The position numbers and the translations under genes were made by a program. Below the pieces are notes generated by a model. It did no database searches. It was not told the DNA's origin and saw nothing but the letters and a program-made list of their open reading frames with translations. Below, piece after piece: positions 35,163 through 45,341 of a DNA stretch of 64,000 nucleotides. Location of the stretch: NCBI GenBank assembly GCA_034044135.1, contig CP139021.1:945635-1009634 (forward strand), given 5' to 3'. This DNA is from Flammeovirgaceae bacterium SG7u.111 (GTDB lineage: Bacteria; Bacteroidota; Bacteroidia; Cytophagales; Flammeovirgaceae). Position 1 is the stretch's first letter. The number at the start of each line of letters is the position of its first letter.

Positions 35163-38100
35163 TCATTGTAGCTTAATTCCAACAACTGCAATATCATCTC
35201 TTTGGGGTTCGTCGCCCATATATTCGTCCAAGTACTTTTCAAGAGATGTTTTTTGATCTGCTAGGCTCAACCCTTTTATCTGTTCCAATTGCTCCCTTAG
35301 CCTTTTACTACCAAGTCTTCTTCTATCGGAAGGGCGGTGTTGGTCAATGTACCCATCAGTAGTCAGGTAGATTACCGAGTCTTTTTCTAGCAATATTTCC
35401 TTCCTCTCAAATGCCACTTTCTCCGTTTTTGTACCTCCTACCGACATTCGGCTACTTATATGCTCTTCAACTTTTTCACCGTTGGGTTGTCGGACAAACA
35501 GAGTGCTTTTAGCCCCGGCAAATTCTAGCTTCGGCAGAGAGGTGTTTTTGTGGATGACGCAAAGCCCCATGTCCATCCCATCTCGGTTGGAGCTGGTATT
35601 CTGCCTTAGAGCTTTCACCACTAGTTCATGCAGCTTGGCAAGGATTTGGGCTGGATCTGAAATTTTCATTTCTCCTACAATCCTATTCAACAAGGAGCTT
35701 CCTATCATACTCATAAATGCCCCAGGAACACCGTGCCCTGTACAATCGACCACTGCTACAAAATTAGCTTGGTCGCCCTCGTGCATCCAATAAAAGTCTC
35801 CAGAGACAACATCCCTTGGCCTGAACAAGACAAAATGCTCATCAAACTGCTGAGCAAGTTCTTCCTCCATAGGTAAGATTGCCTGTTGGATTCGTTTGGC
35901 ATAGTTTATACTCGCCGTGATCATCTCGTTGGCTTCTTGTAGGTGATCACGTTGTTCTGCCAGTATCTTGGATTGTAATTCTACTTCCTTGTTTTTCAGA
36001 GAAATAGATTCGTTTGCTTCTTGTAGGTAGTCCCGTTGCTGTTCCATTTCCTCAGCCTGCTGAGCCATCTCCTCATTCTGAACTTGGATTTCCTCGTTAG
36101 CCTCTTGCAGCTCAGCTGTTCTTTCTTGTACTTTATCCTCCAAAATCTTCTGTTGCTTTTTGAGTTTGAAGGTTCTATACTTATAAAATCCAAAAGCCCC
36201 TCCTATCACCATTGTTGCCACAAGTGTCCGAAACCACCAAGTCTCCCACCAAGGGGGCAAGATCGTGATATTGAGCGAAACCCCATTGGTGTTCCATACC
36301 CCATCATTATTTGCAGCCTTTGCCCTGAACACATAATCCCCTGCATTCAAGTTAGTGTAGGTTGCTACTCTGTTGGTTCCTATGTTGTTCCATTTGTTTT
36401 CAAGACCTTCCAGCTTGTATGCATACTGGGTTTCATTTGTGTTCGTATAATTGAGCGCGGTTAGCTCGAAGCTAAAGATATTTTGTTCGTGGGTAAGGGT
36501 AAGTTCTTTTGTAGTGCTAATATCTTCTTGAAGAGGGCTGTCTTTATCTCTAAAAGATACTACTTGATTAAATAAGTTGAATTTTGTTATCCATACTGGT
36601 GGCTTATTTTCATTGTTTTTTATTTGTTCTGGTCGGAACACATTCAACCCCTTTGGTCCACTGAAATACATTTCACCCGTACTGGTGTACATTGAGCCTG
36701 GTTCAAAACTTTTACTTTGTGCACCATCCTTCACACCAAGCAAAAGCGTTTCTCTTGAAACTGGATCAAATTTATACAAACCATCTATTGTTCCTAACCA
36801 TAAGTTTCCTTGATTGTCCTTCTGTATAGACTTTATCCCACCAGGCAGGTTATGCCTTTTGCTGTTATATTTTACTGCCGTCATCTTGGTTTCGTCAAAT
36901 AGGAATACACCAAAGCCTCTGGTACCTACCCACATCTTGCCCTCTGCTTCTTCTACAAAGCATTCTACCAACTGCTTGTTGAAACCTACACTATCAGGGA
37001 GTACAAAGGTTTTAATTTCTTGCTTCTCGACATCAAATTTGCATACATAGTTTTTATTCTTCTTAGTTGAGCTGAACCACACATTATTGTATGAATCGGC
37101 ATACATCGTATGTACCTTATCGGCAAGCGTGTCTCCACTTACTGGGTCTACCAGAGAAAAATGCTTGAATTTTTCTGTTTTGCGATCAAACAGAGAAAGA
37201 ATAGTGCCCTTCGAGTCACCCCAACCATACCCAACAATCACCTTATCACCCGAACTGACCACTACTTGGAGAAAATTGTTCCACAATACGGACTCAGGGT
37301 CTTTCGGATTGGCTTTGTAATGAGTATACTTCTTTGTTTTCGGGTCATATTTATTAAGTCCACCTATTTTTGGCGTAATCCACAACGTATTGTCCCTTGT
37401 CGTGGCCAATGATAGGATATGGTTATGTGATAGACTATTCCGATCACTAGGTGAGTGAACATAATGGACAAACTTTCCTTTTTTTGGGTCAAACCTGTTA
37501 AGCCCATTAAATGTACCGATCCAGACATTTCCATCTTTGCCTTCTAAGTACGAAGTTACCTTATTGTCGCTTAAGCTATTTTTTAGATCAAAACCTTGTT
37601 TGGTATATAATCTCAAAGGTTTTAAGTTAGGGTCTAAGATATTTGCCCCCTGATAACGAGTTCCTATCCATACCAAACCGTTTGAAGACCGGTACATGCT
37701 CCATATCTGATTGCCCGAAAGACTATTTGGATAGTTGATATCGTTTACAAAACTTTTCAATTCTCCAGTCCTCAAGTTTACCGACTTCATCCCTAAACCA
37801 TCTGCGTAACCAAGTAGTACCACATCTTTGCTATAAGGCACTGCCGACGATATAAAAGAGTTGACTTGTTCGCCTTTTTTGGCTGTATGATGCCTTACTG
37901 CCTGAAACTCTTTCTTTTGCTTGTCGAACATAAAAAAATGTTGGCAACCTGACTCTACTATAACGATAAGGTTTTCCCCTGTAAAATCATCCAGTATTTT
38001 AGTGATTTTTCCTGAGTTACACCCATGACCTTTATACCTAAAAAACTCTGCCTCTTTACCTAGTTCGTATCTGACCAAATAATTGCTGTTAGAAAGGTAG

Positions 38101-38693
38101 TACCACATCACGCCCTCTTTATCGCAATAGATACTTACAGGAAACGAACCTTTCTTACCCTGAAGGTCATTCGGTTTGGGAAGTTCAATTTCTTCTCCTT
38201 GGTGCGTATTAGGATTGAACCTTAATACTTTCCCTTTGTCGTTGTTAAACACCAAGTTCCCCTTAGCATCAACCTCTACGTTCAAAAAACCGTGTAACTT
38301 AACCTCTTTGCCTTTTTGATCTATATAGGATGTCACCCTCGTAAAATCGTCTGTTGGTTCGTTATATTTTAAAAGAGTTTGATTGGTTAATAACCATAAT
38401 TCTCCCTCTTTATCGACACAAGCATCCAGCGTGTTGCCATAAAAACAGTTAGCTTTAGCAGGGTTATAAGGATATTTTATCACTCGATACCCATCGTATC
38501 GAGTTACACGGGTATTCACAAAAATCCACATATATCCTCTGGCATCTTCAATAAAACCATATACGAAGTTATTGTCGAGACCTTCATCTACTGTCAAATG
38601 TTTGAACTTATTGTCTGGAATATATTGGGGAAAGGCTATTTGTGAAGAAAAAAGTAGGATATAGACTAATAGGACTTGTAGCTTTGTTTTCAT
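35163..38693 (-). CDS. Giant propeller sensor with SpoIIE-type phosphatase output
   Basis: This protein of about 1176 residues starts with a signal peptide (MKTKLQVLLVYILLFSSQIAFPQ). Two-component-regulator propeller repeats (~25-720, repeats such as N-V-W-I-G-T-F-N-G-L-N-R-F-D) are followed by a Y_Y_Y domain (~740-850) and one membrane helix (~858-880). A long coiled coil (~885-975) leads to a PP2C/SpoIIE phosphatase (~985-1176, with G-D-F-Y-W and D-C-T-G-H-G-V-P-G-A-F-M). The propeller senses a periplasmic ligand, often a glycan, and the phosphatase acts in the cytoplasm. No histidine kinase or regulator domain is present. I chose the ATG at the signal peptide over one 16 codons upstream. 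Confidence 0.85.
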   Translation of the reverse strand: MKTKLQVLLVYILLFSSQIAFPQYIPDNKFKHLTVDEGLDNNFVYGFIEDARGYMWIFVNTRVTRYDGYRVIKYPYNPAKANCFYGNTLDACVDKEGELWLLTNQTLLKYNEPTDDFTRVTSYIDQKGKEVKLHGFLNVEVDAKGNLVFNNDKGKVLRFNPNTHQGEEIELPKPNDLQGKKGSFPVSIYCDKEGVMWYYLSNSNYLVRYELGKEAEFFRYKGHGCNSGKITKILDDFTGENLIVIVESGCQHFFMFDKQKKEFQAVRHHTAKKGEQVNSFISSAVPYSKDVVLLGYADGLGMKSVNLRTGELKSFVNDINYPNSLSGNQIWSMYRSSNGLVWIGTRYQGANILDPNLKPLRLYTKQGFDLKNSLSDNKVTSYLEGKDGNVWIGTFNGLNRFDPKKGKFVHYVHSPSDRNSLSHNHILSLATTRDNTLWITPKIGGLNKYDPKTKKYTHYKANPKDPESVLWNNFLQVVVSSGDKVIVGYGWGDSKGTILSLFDRKTEKFKHFSLVDPVSGDTLADKVHTMYADSYNNVWFSSTKKNKNYVCKFDVEKQEIKTFVLPDSVGFNKQLVECFVEEAEGKMWVGTRGFGVFLFDETKMTAVKYNSKRHNLPGGIKSIQKDNQGNLWLGTIDGLYKFDPVSRETLLLGVKDGAQSKSFEPGSMYTSTGEMYFSGPKGLNVFRPEQIKNNENKPPVWITKFNLFNQVVSFRDKDSPLQEDISTTKELTLTHEQNIFSFELTALNYTNTNETQYAYKLEGLENKWNNIGTNRVATYTNLNAGDYVFRAKAANNDGVWNTNGVSLNITILPPWWETWWFRTLVATMVIGGAFGFYKYRTFKLKKQQKILEDKVQERTAELQEANEEIQVQNEEMAQQAEEMEQQRDYLQEANESISLKNKEVELQSKILAEQRDHLQEANEMITASINYAKRIQQAILPMEEELAQQFDEHFVLFRPRDVVSGDFYWMHEGDQANFVAVVDCTGHGVPGAFMSMIGSSLLNRIVGEMKISDPAQILAKLHELVVKALRQNTSSNRDGMDMGLCVIHKNTSLPKLEFAGAKSTLFVRQPNGEKVEEHISSRMSVGGTKTEKVAFERKEILLEKDSVIYLTTDGYIDQHRPSDRRRLGSKRLREQLEQIKGLSLADQKTSLEKYLDEYMGDEPQRDDIAVVGIKLQ

Positions 38694-38985
38694 ATTTTTA
38701 TAATGTCGGTAATTAGGTTTGAATAGCTCGTTAAAATGCAATCGGAGGAGATGATTGCTCTGGGTGTGTTAAAAAACGAGCATAAGAAGCAATTATTTTA
38801 GCTAAGGAGCTTTAATACAAAATAAGTTTTACCTTGTTATGTAAATATTATTTTTTTACTGAAAAGTGCAAGCTAATTAGCGAATACGGAAGAAATAACC
38901 TTTTCCCTTCCCAATTTTTATACTACCTTCATTGGTTAAAATGCGGAAAAGCCGCATAACTAACATGAACACATATATTTATACA

Positions 38986-40038
38986 ATGAAGAAGATGAAA
39001 ATTTTATGGTTATTAACATTAATTGCTGTTTTATCGGCATGCAAAGAGCGGCAGGCTCAAGAAACAGAACAGCAACAGTCTCCAAAGCTTAAGGCGCTGA
39101 TAGTTGACGGTCAGAATAATCATTACGTATGGCCCAAAACCACGATGATGATGAAGGATTACCTTGAGCAAACGGGACTGTTTGAGGTGGATATACAAAG
39201 AGACGATACTGTTTGGCTGGGAATTAAATATCAGGATTGGAGGTCTGGAACGATAGAAAAATACATTACCGAATACCCTTTAGACTCCTCGGCTTATTTC
39301 ATTTCTTACGAACCTGTTAAAACTTCAGCTATTACTATTGATTTTAGCAACTATGATGTGATCATTTCTAACCTTGGGGAAAATACGCCAGAATGGTCCG
39401 GTGAAACAAAAGGTGCGCTAGAAGAATATATGCAAAATGGAGGGGGACTCATAGTAGTTCATGCGGCAAATAATGCTTGGGGAAATTGGGAGGAATTCAA
39501 TAAAATGATAGGACTAGGTGCATGGGGAGGTCGTGATAGCACTTCAGGACCTTATGTTTATTACAACGATGCTGGCGAAATTGAAATAGACCCTTCAGAA
39601 GGGCAATGCGCTACGCATGGGCTAGAGCATGAATTTGTGATTACTTCACGTGAGCCAGATCACCCTATTATGAAAGGCTTGCCTACGGAATGGCTCCATG
39701 CACAAGATGAGATGTATGATCGCATGAGAGGACCTTTTGAAAATGCTACAATCCTTGCCACTGCTTATTCCGATGCTGAGGAAAATAAGCAGCCTTGGGA
39801 GCCTGTATTGGATGGTACCGGGTGGAACGTACCTATGCTAATGGCTGTCAACTATGGAAAAGGGCGGGTTTTTCATACAACCCTAGGGCACTTCGATTAT
39901 TCCATGGAATGCGTTGGGTTTATAATAACCCTCCAGCGGGGAGCAGAATGGGTAGCTACCGGAGAGGTTACCCAAGAAATTCCAACAGATTTTCCTTCTA
40001 AAGAGAAATCTATTTCGAGGGCTTGGAAAAAGGAGTAG
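38986..40038 (+). CDS. ThuA-like domain lipoprotein
   Basis: This protein of about 350 residues has lipobox V-L-S-A-C (cysteine near residue 19). It has the ThuA fold: A-L-I-V-D-G-Q-N-N-H-Y-V-W at the start of the domain, then D-V-I-I-S-N-L-G-E, G-G-G-L-I-V-V-H-A-A-N-N-A-W and the C-terminal G-R-V-F-H-T-T-L-G-H. ThuA-like proteins have a glutamine-amidotransferase-like fold and appear in sugar-use loci; their reaction is not settled. An upstream start at 38932 would add a non-signal stretch. A strong terminator follows. Confidence 0.78.
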   Translation: MKKMKILWLLTLIAVLSACKERQAQETEQQQSPKLKALIVDGQNNHYVWPKTTMMMKDYLEQTGLFEVDIQRDDTVWLGIKYQDWRSGTIEKYITEYPLDSSAYFISYEPVKTSAITIDFSNYDVIISNLGENTPEWSGETKGALEEYMQNGGGLIVVHAANNAWGNWEEFNKMIGLGAWGGRDSTSGPYVYYNDAGEIEIDPSEGQCATHGLEHEFVITSREPDHPIMKGLPTEWLHAQDEMYDRMRGPFENATILATAYSDAEENKQPWEPVLDGTGWNVPMLMAVNYGKGRVFHTTLGHFDYSMECVGFIITLQRGAEWVATGEVTQEIPTDFPSKEKSISRAWKKE

Positions 40039-40049
40039 TGCATAAGCAG

Positions 40050-40086
40050 CAATGGCCTCGCTCAGAGCGAGGCCATTGTTTTTTTT
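40050..40086 (+). terminator. Terminator after the ThuA-like gene
   Basis: Perfect 13-base arms (40050-40062 and 40066-40078) enclose a CAG loop and are followed by eight T residues. Confidence 0.9.
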
Positions 40087-40092
40087 GCAACC

Positions 40093-41799
40093 TTAAATCT
40101 CCCCCTTCTTCAAGCTTTCCACTGCATAGTCGCAGGCACGGGCGGTGAGCGCCATGTAAGTGAGAGAAGGATTTTGAGGAGGTGATGAAGGCATACAAGA
40201 GCCATCGGTCACAAAGAGGTTTTTGATGTCGTGGGATTGGTTCCACTTGTTCAGCACCGAGGTTTTGGGGTCGTTGCCCATCCGAGCTGTGCCCATTTCG
40301 TGGATGACCGAGCCTGGAGGAGGATTGTAATCAAACGGGCTTACCCAATCCAAGTCCGAGGCTTCCAACATTTCAACCGCGGTTCTCTGCATATCTTCCC
40401 GCATTTTCTTTTCGTTCTCCCCATATTCCATGTTGATGTCTAGTACTGGCAAGCCCCATTTATCTTTCTGGGTTTTGCTCAGTGAAACTTGGTTTTCATA
40501 CTCGGGTAAGGTCTCGCCATAGGCTTCAAAGTACACCGACCAGTTGCCAGGCTTTGTGAGACCTTCTTTCCATTCTGCTCCCAAGCCTGCGCCATGAAGC
40601 CCTCTCGACCAATTAGCTCTGCTCGTATAGTTTTCAAAAGAGAAGCCTCGCACATAGTCTTGGTCATTTTTACCAATATTCCTAAATCTTGGGATGTACA
40701 CGCTGGCAGGCCGGTTACCGTGGTAATACGAATCTTGCAAACCCGAGTAACCTCCAGTAGCGCCAATTCCCGCATGGTGATCCATGAGGTAATGCCCCAA
40801 GACACCACTCGAATTCGCCAATCCATCGGGATATTCTGTTGTAGCCGACTGCATCAAGATTTGCGTGCTGCCCAGTGTAGAGCTATTGAGGAAAATCAAT
40901 TTGGCATAAAACTCTTCGCTTTCCCCCGTTTCCGAATTGATCACATGTACCCCTTTCAGCTTGTTAGAATTGGTATCGTAGATAAGCCTTTCTACTATGG
41001 AATACGGGCGCATGGTCAGGTTTCCCGTCTTCGCCGCATCGGGTAGGGAAACTGAATTGCTAGAGTAATATGCGCCAAACACACAGCCTCGGTGGCACAA
41101 GTTTCGGTTTTGGCATTTGCCCCTGCCATTGTGCTCCTTGGTAAGAATCGCCATTCGGCTAATGATCATGTTGCGCTCGTCATAGGCTTCTTTTATCCGC
41201 TTCTGAATCCGTTTTTCAAACATGTTCATCTCAAAAGGCGGCAAGAACTGCCCATCGGGCAACTGGGGTATTCCATCGTTATTTCCACTCACCCCAATGT
41301 ACGATTCAACGTGATCGTACCAAGGGGCAATGTCCTTGTATCGGATAGGCCAATCGATTCCGATGCCTTCTTTTTGGTTCGCTTCAAAATCGTAGTCGCT
41401 TAGTCGGAACACATGCTTCGACCAAAGAAGCGATCTTCCGCCCATTTGGTTGCCCCTGTACCAGTTGAAGGGCTTTACTTGGTTGTAGGGGATTTCGCTG
41501 TCTTTCACCAAAAAGTGTTTGCAGTCTTGCCCAAATAGGTACAAGGTTTTTTGTATTTCATAGTCCTTTTTCTCCTCTTCGCTCACCATGTTCCGCAGGG
41601 GCATATCCCAAGGATCGGTAAGCGCCGTGGAGTAATCTTTTACATGTTCTACCATTCTGCCCCGCTCCAGCACCAACACTTTCAGCCCTTTTTCTGTCAG
41701 TTCCTTGGCGGCAATTCCGCCAGTCATTCCCGAGCCAACTACTATGGCATCGTAGGTATTTTGATCCGTTCCTTTTCCGAGTATATTAAAGTCTTTCAT
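40093..41799 (-). CDS. GMC-family oxidoreductase
   Basis: This 568-residue flavoprotein has the FAD-binding start [10 protein letters not shown] (~21-30), the ERGRM end of the dinucleotide fold, and a C-terminal GMC domain with H-E-M-G-T-A-R-M-G and a [10 protein letters not shown] segment. The type resembles large subunits of gluconate or sugar dehydrogenases. No Tat signal is on this subunit. The partner is likely the subunit 3-like protein encoded upstream (42046-42609), which carries the export signal. The two are separated by a repeat pair. Confidence 0.85.
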   Translation of the reverse strand: MKDFNILGKGTDQNTYDAIVVGSGMTGGIAAKELTEKGLKVLVLERGRMVEHVKDYSTALTDPWDMPLRNMVSEEEKKDYEIQKTLYLFGQDCKHFLVKDSEIPYNQVKPFNWYRGNQMGGRSLLWSKHVFRLSDYDFEANQKEGIGIDWPIRYKDIAPWYDHVESYIGVSGNNDGIPQLPDGQFLPPFEMNMFEKRIQKRIKEAYDERNMIISRMAILTKEHNGRGKCQNRNLCHRGCVFGAYYSSNSVSLPDAAKTGNLTMRPYSIVERLIYDTNSNKLKGVHVINSETGESEEFYAKLIFLNSSTLGSTQILMQSATTEYPDGLANSSGVLGHYLMDHHAGIGATGGYSGLQDSYYHGNRPASVYIPRFRNIGKNDQDYVRGFSFENYTSRANWSRGLHGAGLGAEWKEGLTKPGNWSVYFEAYGETLPEYENQVSLSKTQKDKWGLPVLDINMEYGENEKKMREDMQRTAVEMLEASDLDWVSPFDYNPPPGSVIHEMGTARMGNDPKTSVLNKWNQSHDIKNLFVTDGSCMPSSPPQNPSLTYMALTARACDYAVESLKKGEI

Positions 41800-41864
41800 A
41801 TTTTATAAAAAATTTTGATCAACCTCGAAGAGAGGCATATTTATCTGATATTTTTGATTTATAT

Positions 41865-41898
41865 GTAGAAGTTAGAGGCTGGAGGTGAGATGTTAGAG
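41865..41898. repeat. Inverted repeat, left copy (element B)
   Basis: This 34-base AG-rich word (core AGAAGTTAGAGGCTGGAGG) pairs, with about 8 mismatches, with the reverse complement of 42016-42050. The two copies flank about 117 bases. Confidence 0.5.
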
Positions 41899-42015
41899 TA
41901 TATTTTCAACCTGCGAAGGCATTCACTTTCCAGCGTGGTAGGTGGCCGAAACGATCACGATGTTATTTATTGCTTGCGATAATGTCGGGGCGCACTAAAG
42001 AGATAACTTTATTTT

Positions 42016-42050
42016 TTCTAACCCCTAATCTCCAACTTCTAGCCTCTACA
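42016..42050. repeat. Inverted repeat, right copy (element B)
   Basis: This CT-rich word is the partner of 41865-41898. It contains the TAG stop codon of the gene ending at 42046. It also resembles the CT-rich right end of the repeat at 12985-13170. Confidence 0.5.
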
Positions 42051-42609
42051 AATAATACCTCATACTGGTATCGCCATTGTTGAGCGTATTCTCATCAACC
42101 TTTACGTCGCCGTCGTAATCGCCGGGGAATTTTACATAGTTGCTTGCCTTGGTTTCCCCTTCTTGGGAAGTGAAAAAGCCGACCAAGGTGTATTGCTTCA
42201 ATGTTCGGAAATAAGCGGTACTTTCATCGTTGTCGTAGGCTTTTTTGTCTATTTCCGTAAGGAGAGAAAGTTTGTCCTCTGCCTTCTCAAAAGCGGGTAA
42301 CAAATTAGAAACCCCTTCTCTCATCACCTTCTGTTGGTCGGCGGTAAGGCACTTGGCAAATACCTCGTCCAGAAAAAGGTGGGTATTTACCTCCGAAGCC
42401 GACTTGGTTTTGGTAGCAGGAATGATCACATCTATGACCTGTGCTATCTCATCCAATTCTTGTTGGGTGAAAAATAAGGGGGAAAAAGTTGCTGCTTGTT
42501 TTTCGGGGGAGGTGCAACTGGCCACAAAACCCGAAAGGATGCTGGGGAAAAGTGCATGGGCGGAAATCATGCCCATAGACTGGAGAACTTCACGTCTATT
42601 CATCTTCAA
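42046..42609 (-). CDS. Gluconate 2-dehydrogenase subunit 3-like protein
   Basis: This 187-residue exported protein begins with a Tat-like signal (N-R-R-E-V-L-Q-S-M-G) and an S-C pair at about residues 31-32 that could be a lipobox. The body has the family pattern F-T-Q-Q-E-L-D-E-I-A-Q-V-I-D-V-I-I-P-A-T. Such subunits escort or anchor GMC-type dehydrogenase large subunits, here the gene at 40093-41799 on the same strand. Its stop codon lies inside an inverted repeat. Confidence 0.8.
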   Translation of the reverse strand: MKMNRREVLQSMGMISAHALFPSILSGFVASCTSPEKQAATFSPLFFTQQELDEIAQVIDVIIPATKTKSASEVNTHLFLDEVFAKCLTADQQKVMREGVSNLLPAFEKAEDKLSLLTEIDKKAYDNDESTAYFRTLKQYTLVGFFTSQEGETKASNYVKFPGDYDGDVKVDENTLNNGDTSMRYYL

Positions 42610-42838
42610 ACGTTGTATGTGAAAAAAGAAAGGCTAGTTGGGGTATGTCAGTTTGAACAGGAATAAATATATTGAACTTTTGGGAGATTGGGAAGGGGAA
42701 AGGAGGGTTTCGAATTGAATACTTCTATATTGATTAAATAATTGATTTGGCAATGACAACCATAGATTTGGACAAGTAGTAAAATGAAATGCCAACCATT
42801 TTTGCTGTGTGAGTTTTCAACAATTAATAAGAAAAAAG

Positions 42839-43684
42839 ATGAACACGAAAAAAGTATGGTTTGTAACAGGAGCTTCCAAAGGTTTGGGACTCGAATTAGT
42901 AAAAAAGCTTTTAGCAAGTGGTTATTGTGTAGCAGCTACAACACGGAAAATCCAATCTATAACAAAAGAAGTAGGGGAAGCTTCTGCGTCCTTTTTCCCT
43001 ATCGAAATGGATTTGACAGACAATGAAAATGTCAAAGTTGCCATTGCCAATTGTCTCGACCATTTCGGGCAAATAGATGTTGTAGTAAATAATGCTGGAT
43101 ATAGTCAGATTGGAACTTTAGAAGAGCTATCCGACGAGGAAATCAAAGAGAACTTTAATGTAAATGTATTTGGCTCATTGAATGTTATCCGAAATATAGT
43201 CCCACATTTACGCCAACAACAATCTGGGCATATTTTTAACATATCTTCCATTGGTGGATATGTCGGTAATTTTGCAGGATTTGGGATTTATTGCTCTACA
43301 AAATTTGCCGTAGCAGGGTTTACGGAAGCTCTTGCCGAAGAAATGAAGTCATTTAATGTGCATACTACCTTAGTTTACCCTGGCTATTTCCGAACAAACT
43401 TTTTGGCAAAAGGCTCTATTCAAACTCCTGCTAACCCTATTGGAGCATATAAAGCTGCACGCGAAATGGAACAAGCGCATTTAAATGACATAAATGGAAA
43501 TCAACCTAACGATCCTAATAAAGCAGCAGATGTATTGATTACTTTGAGTGAACAATCCAACCCTCCTGTCCATTTTTTTATGGGAGAGGATGCATACAAC
43601 TATGCCAACTTAAAAATAGAAAGCATCAAAGGAGCTTTGGAAGAAAATAAAGTATTAGGAACCTCAACTGGATTTAACGACTAA
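42839..43684 (+). CDS. Short-chain dehydrogenase/reductase in the Atu4866/AraC unit
   Basis: This SDR of about 281 residues has T-G-A-S-K-G-L-G (~10-17), N-N-A-G, and the catalytic Y-C-S-T-K with a preceding I-S-S-I-G. The start at 42839 is an ATG; a GTG ten codons earlier is less likely. It lies 15 bases ahead of the Atu4866-like gene and forms a three-gene unit with it and an AraC regulator. The substrate is unknown. Confidence 0.85.
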   Translation: MNTKKVWFVTGASKGLGLELVKKLLASGYCVAATTRKIQSITKEVGEASASFFPIEMDLTDNENVKVAIANCLDHFGQIDVVVNNAGYSQIGTLEELSDEEIKENFNVNVFGSLNVIRNIVPHLRQQQSGHIFNISSIGGYVGNFAGFGIYCSTKFAVAGFTEALAEEMKSFNVHTTLVYPGYFRTNFLAKGSIQTPANPIGAYKAAREMEQAHLNDINGNQPNDPNKAADVLITLSEQSNPPVHFFMGEDAYNYANLKIESIKGALEENKVLGTSTGFND

Positions 43685-43699
43685 AAGCATATTTGGACA

Positions 43700-43957
43700 A
43701 TGGGTCATAAAAGTATAGAAGAAACAAAAAAATATATAGGCATGTGGGTAACCGAAGATGGCTATATTAGACATGAGTTACTTCCGAATAACCGATACGA
43801 TGAAGCCAGAGGGACACGAAAAAGTGTCTATCAAGGTAATTATAACGTAACTGGAAACCATATCAACTATAAAGACGATACGGGATTTATAGCCGATGGC
43901 AAATTTGAAAACGGAATTCTTTACCATGCGGGAATGATTTTATATAAAAAAAATTAA
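43700..43957 (+). CDS. Atu4866-like small protein
   Basis: This 85-residue protein has the pattern Y-I-G-M-W-V-T-E-D-G-Y-I-R-H-E-L-L-P-N-N-R-Y-D-E-A, followed by Y-Q-G-N-Y and a G-F-I-A-D-G-x-F segment. It matches my memory of the Atu4866 family, a small beta-barrel fold with no known activity. It is frequently encoded beside SDR and AraC genes, as here. The spacing is 15 bases upstream and 16 downstream. Confidence 0.7.
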   Translation: MGHKSIEETKKYIGMWVTEDGYIRHELLPNNRYDEARGTRKSVYQGNYNVTGNHINYKDDTGFIADGKFENGILYHAGMILYKKN

Positions 43958-43973
43958 CCAGCGAGTTTTAACA

Positions 43974-44888
43974 ATGAACAATACCCATCGCTTTGATACC
44001 ATCAGTCAATTTCATGCCTATAGTAATTTGCCCAAACCTGAGCACCCGTTGATCAGTGTAGTAGATTACTGCCAAGTGAAATACCCAACCGACTGTGATG
44101 AAATTCGGTGGGTACAAAACTTTTATTCCATTGGGCTGAAACGGAATGTTCAGGGGAAATTCAACTATGGCCAGCTGACCTATGATTTTGATGAAGGCGT
44201 ATTAGCCTTTGTTTCTCCACAGCAACTTCTACAGATAGAAATAAACCAACAAGTAGCAGTTAATCCATCTGGTTGGCTACTGCTTATCCACCCAGATTTC
44301 TTATGGAACACTTCATTGGCTAAGAGTATCAAAAAGTATGATTTCTTTGGTTATTCTGTCAATGAGGCTCTTTTTTTATCCGAAAAAGAAGAAGATGTAA
44401 TTGTAGAGATCCTAAAAAATATCCAACGAGAATATCGGTCAAACATCGATAAGTTCAGTGAGAGTATTATCACCACACAGGTAGAATTATTGCTCAATTA
44501 TGCTGAACGTTATTATGAACGACAGTTTATTACCCGTAAAATTGCCCATCACCAAATTTTAAGCCGATTAGAAGATCTGTTAAAAGACTATTTTGATGAT
44601 GAAACCCTTATCAACCAAGGAATTCCGACTGTCAAACAAATTGCCGACCTTTTGAACCTCTCCCCAAATTACTTGAGCAGCATGCTAAAAGTACTTACTG
44701 GGCAAAGTACCCAACAGCATATCCATAGTAAACTGATAGAGAAGGCCAAAGAGAAACTCTCTACCACAGCACTTTCGGTAAGTGAAATAGCCTACGAACT
44801 AGGTTTCGAACATCCAGCATCGTTCAGCAAATTATTCAAGAACAAAACCAAGCTTTCTCCTATTGAATTTAGGCATTTGTTTAATTGA
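43974..44888 (+). CDS. AraC-family transcription regulator, last gene of the SDR unit
   Basis: This 304-residue protein has a C-terminal double helix-turn-helix: V-K-Q-I-A-D-L-L-N-L-S-P-N-Y-L-S-S-M for the first, and V-S-E-I-A-Y-E-L-G-F-E-H-P-A-S-F-S-K-L-F for the second. The N-terminal part (~1-190) is a sensing domain of unknown ligand. It is the last gene of the unit and probably controls it, an arrangement consistent with autoregulation. Confidence 0.85.
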   Translation: MNNTHRFDTISQFHAYSNLPKPEHPLISVVDYCQVKYPTDCDEIRWVQNFYSIGLKRNVQGKFNYGQLTYDFDEGVLAFVSPQQLLQIEINQQVAVNPSGWLLLIHPDFLWNTSLAKSIKKYDFFGYSVNEALFLSEKEEDVIVEILKNIQREYRSNIDKFSESIITTQVELLLNYAERYYERQFITRKIAHHQILSRLEDLLKDYFDDETLINQGIPTVKQIADLLNLSPNYLSSMLKVLTGQSTQQHIHSKLIEKAKEKLSTTALSVSEIAYELGFEHPASFSKLFKNKTKLSPIEFRHLFN

Positions 44889-45341
44889 ATGTAGCTTGAT
44901 ATTTACAAATTTTGAATACTACCCCAATTCTATAAGAGCCTATCTGTTTTTTACTAATCCCCCCAAACCCTACATTCATCCCGTTTTTAGGTTGCCATAT
45001 AATCTTTGGTGATTACCTCACTACCTTCATCTTTTATAGCGAGACCCGCTGGATTTACTGTATCATCCGCAGTTAACCAAAGACCACCTGCTAATTATAT
45101 TGACAAAACCGCTAACTTTCTTTACCAACCCGTACTTGTTTCTTACATCACCTCTCTCTGTGCTCTAAAAAGGCTGATCTTGTTAGTTGTAAGGTGTTGA
45201 GTTACTTGTGTAGTTGAGTATTTTGTAACAATATGTAGTTTTGTTATTGCAACAAATAAAAGTGAAAGATTAGCAAAAAAATAAGATACTTTACTAAATT
45301 TCAAGAGAAAGCTGAGAGCTTTGCAATACATTTTTTAAAAT
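44889..45341. other. Intergenic region with a possible gene remnant
   Basis: This 453-base gap has no intact gene. On the minus strand, 44987-45094 reads as 35 protein-like codons between two stops (contains T-A-D-D-T-V-N-P-A-G-L-A-I-K-D-E-G), without a start codon. It may be the tail of a decayed gene; I cannot name its family. The last ~150 bases are AT-rich and should hold the Nramp promoter. Confidence 0.35.

Noticed and set aside
45006-45200. Plus-strand frame of 64 codons before the Nramp gene
   Set aside because: It lies opposite the protein-like remnant on the minus strand, and its composition does not look like a protein.
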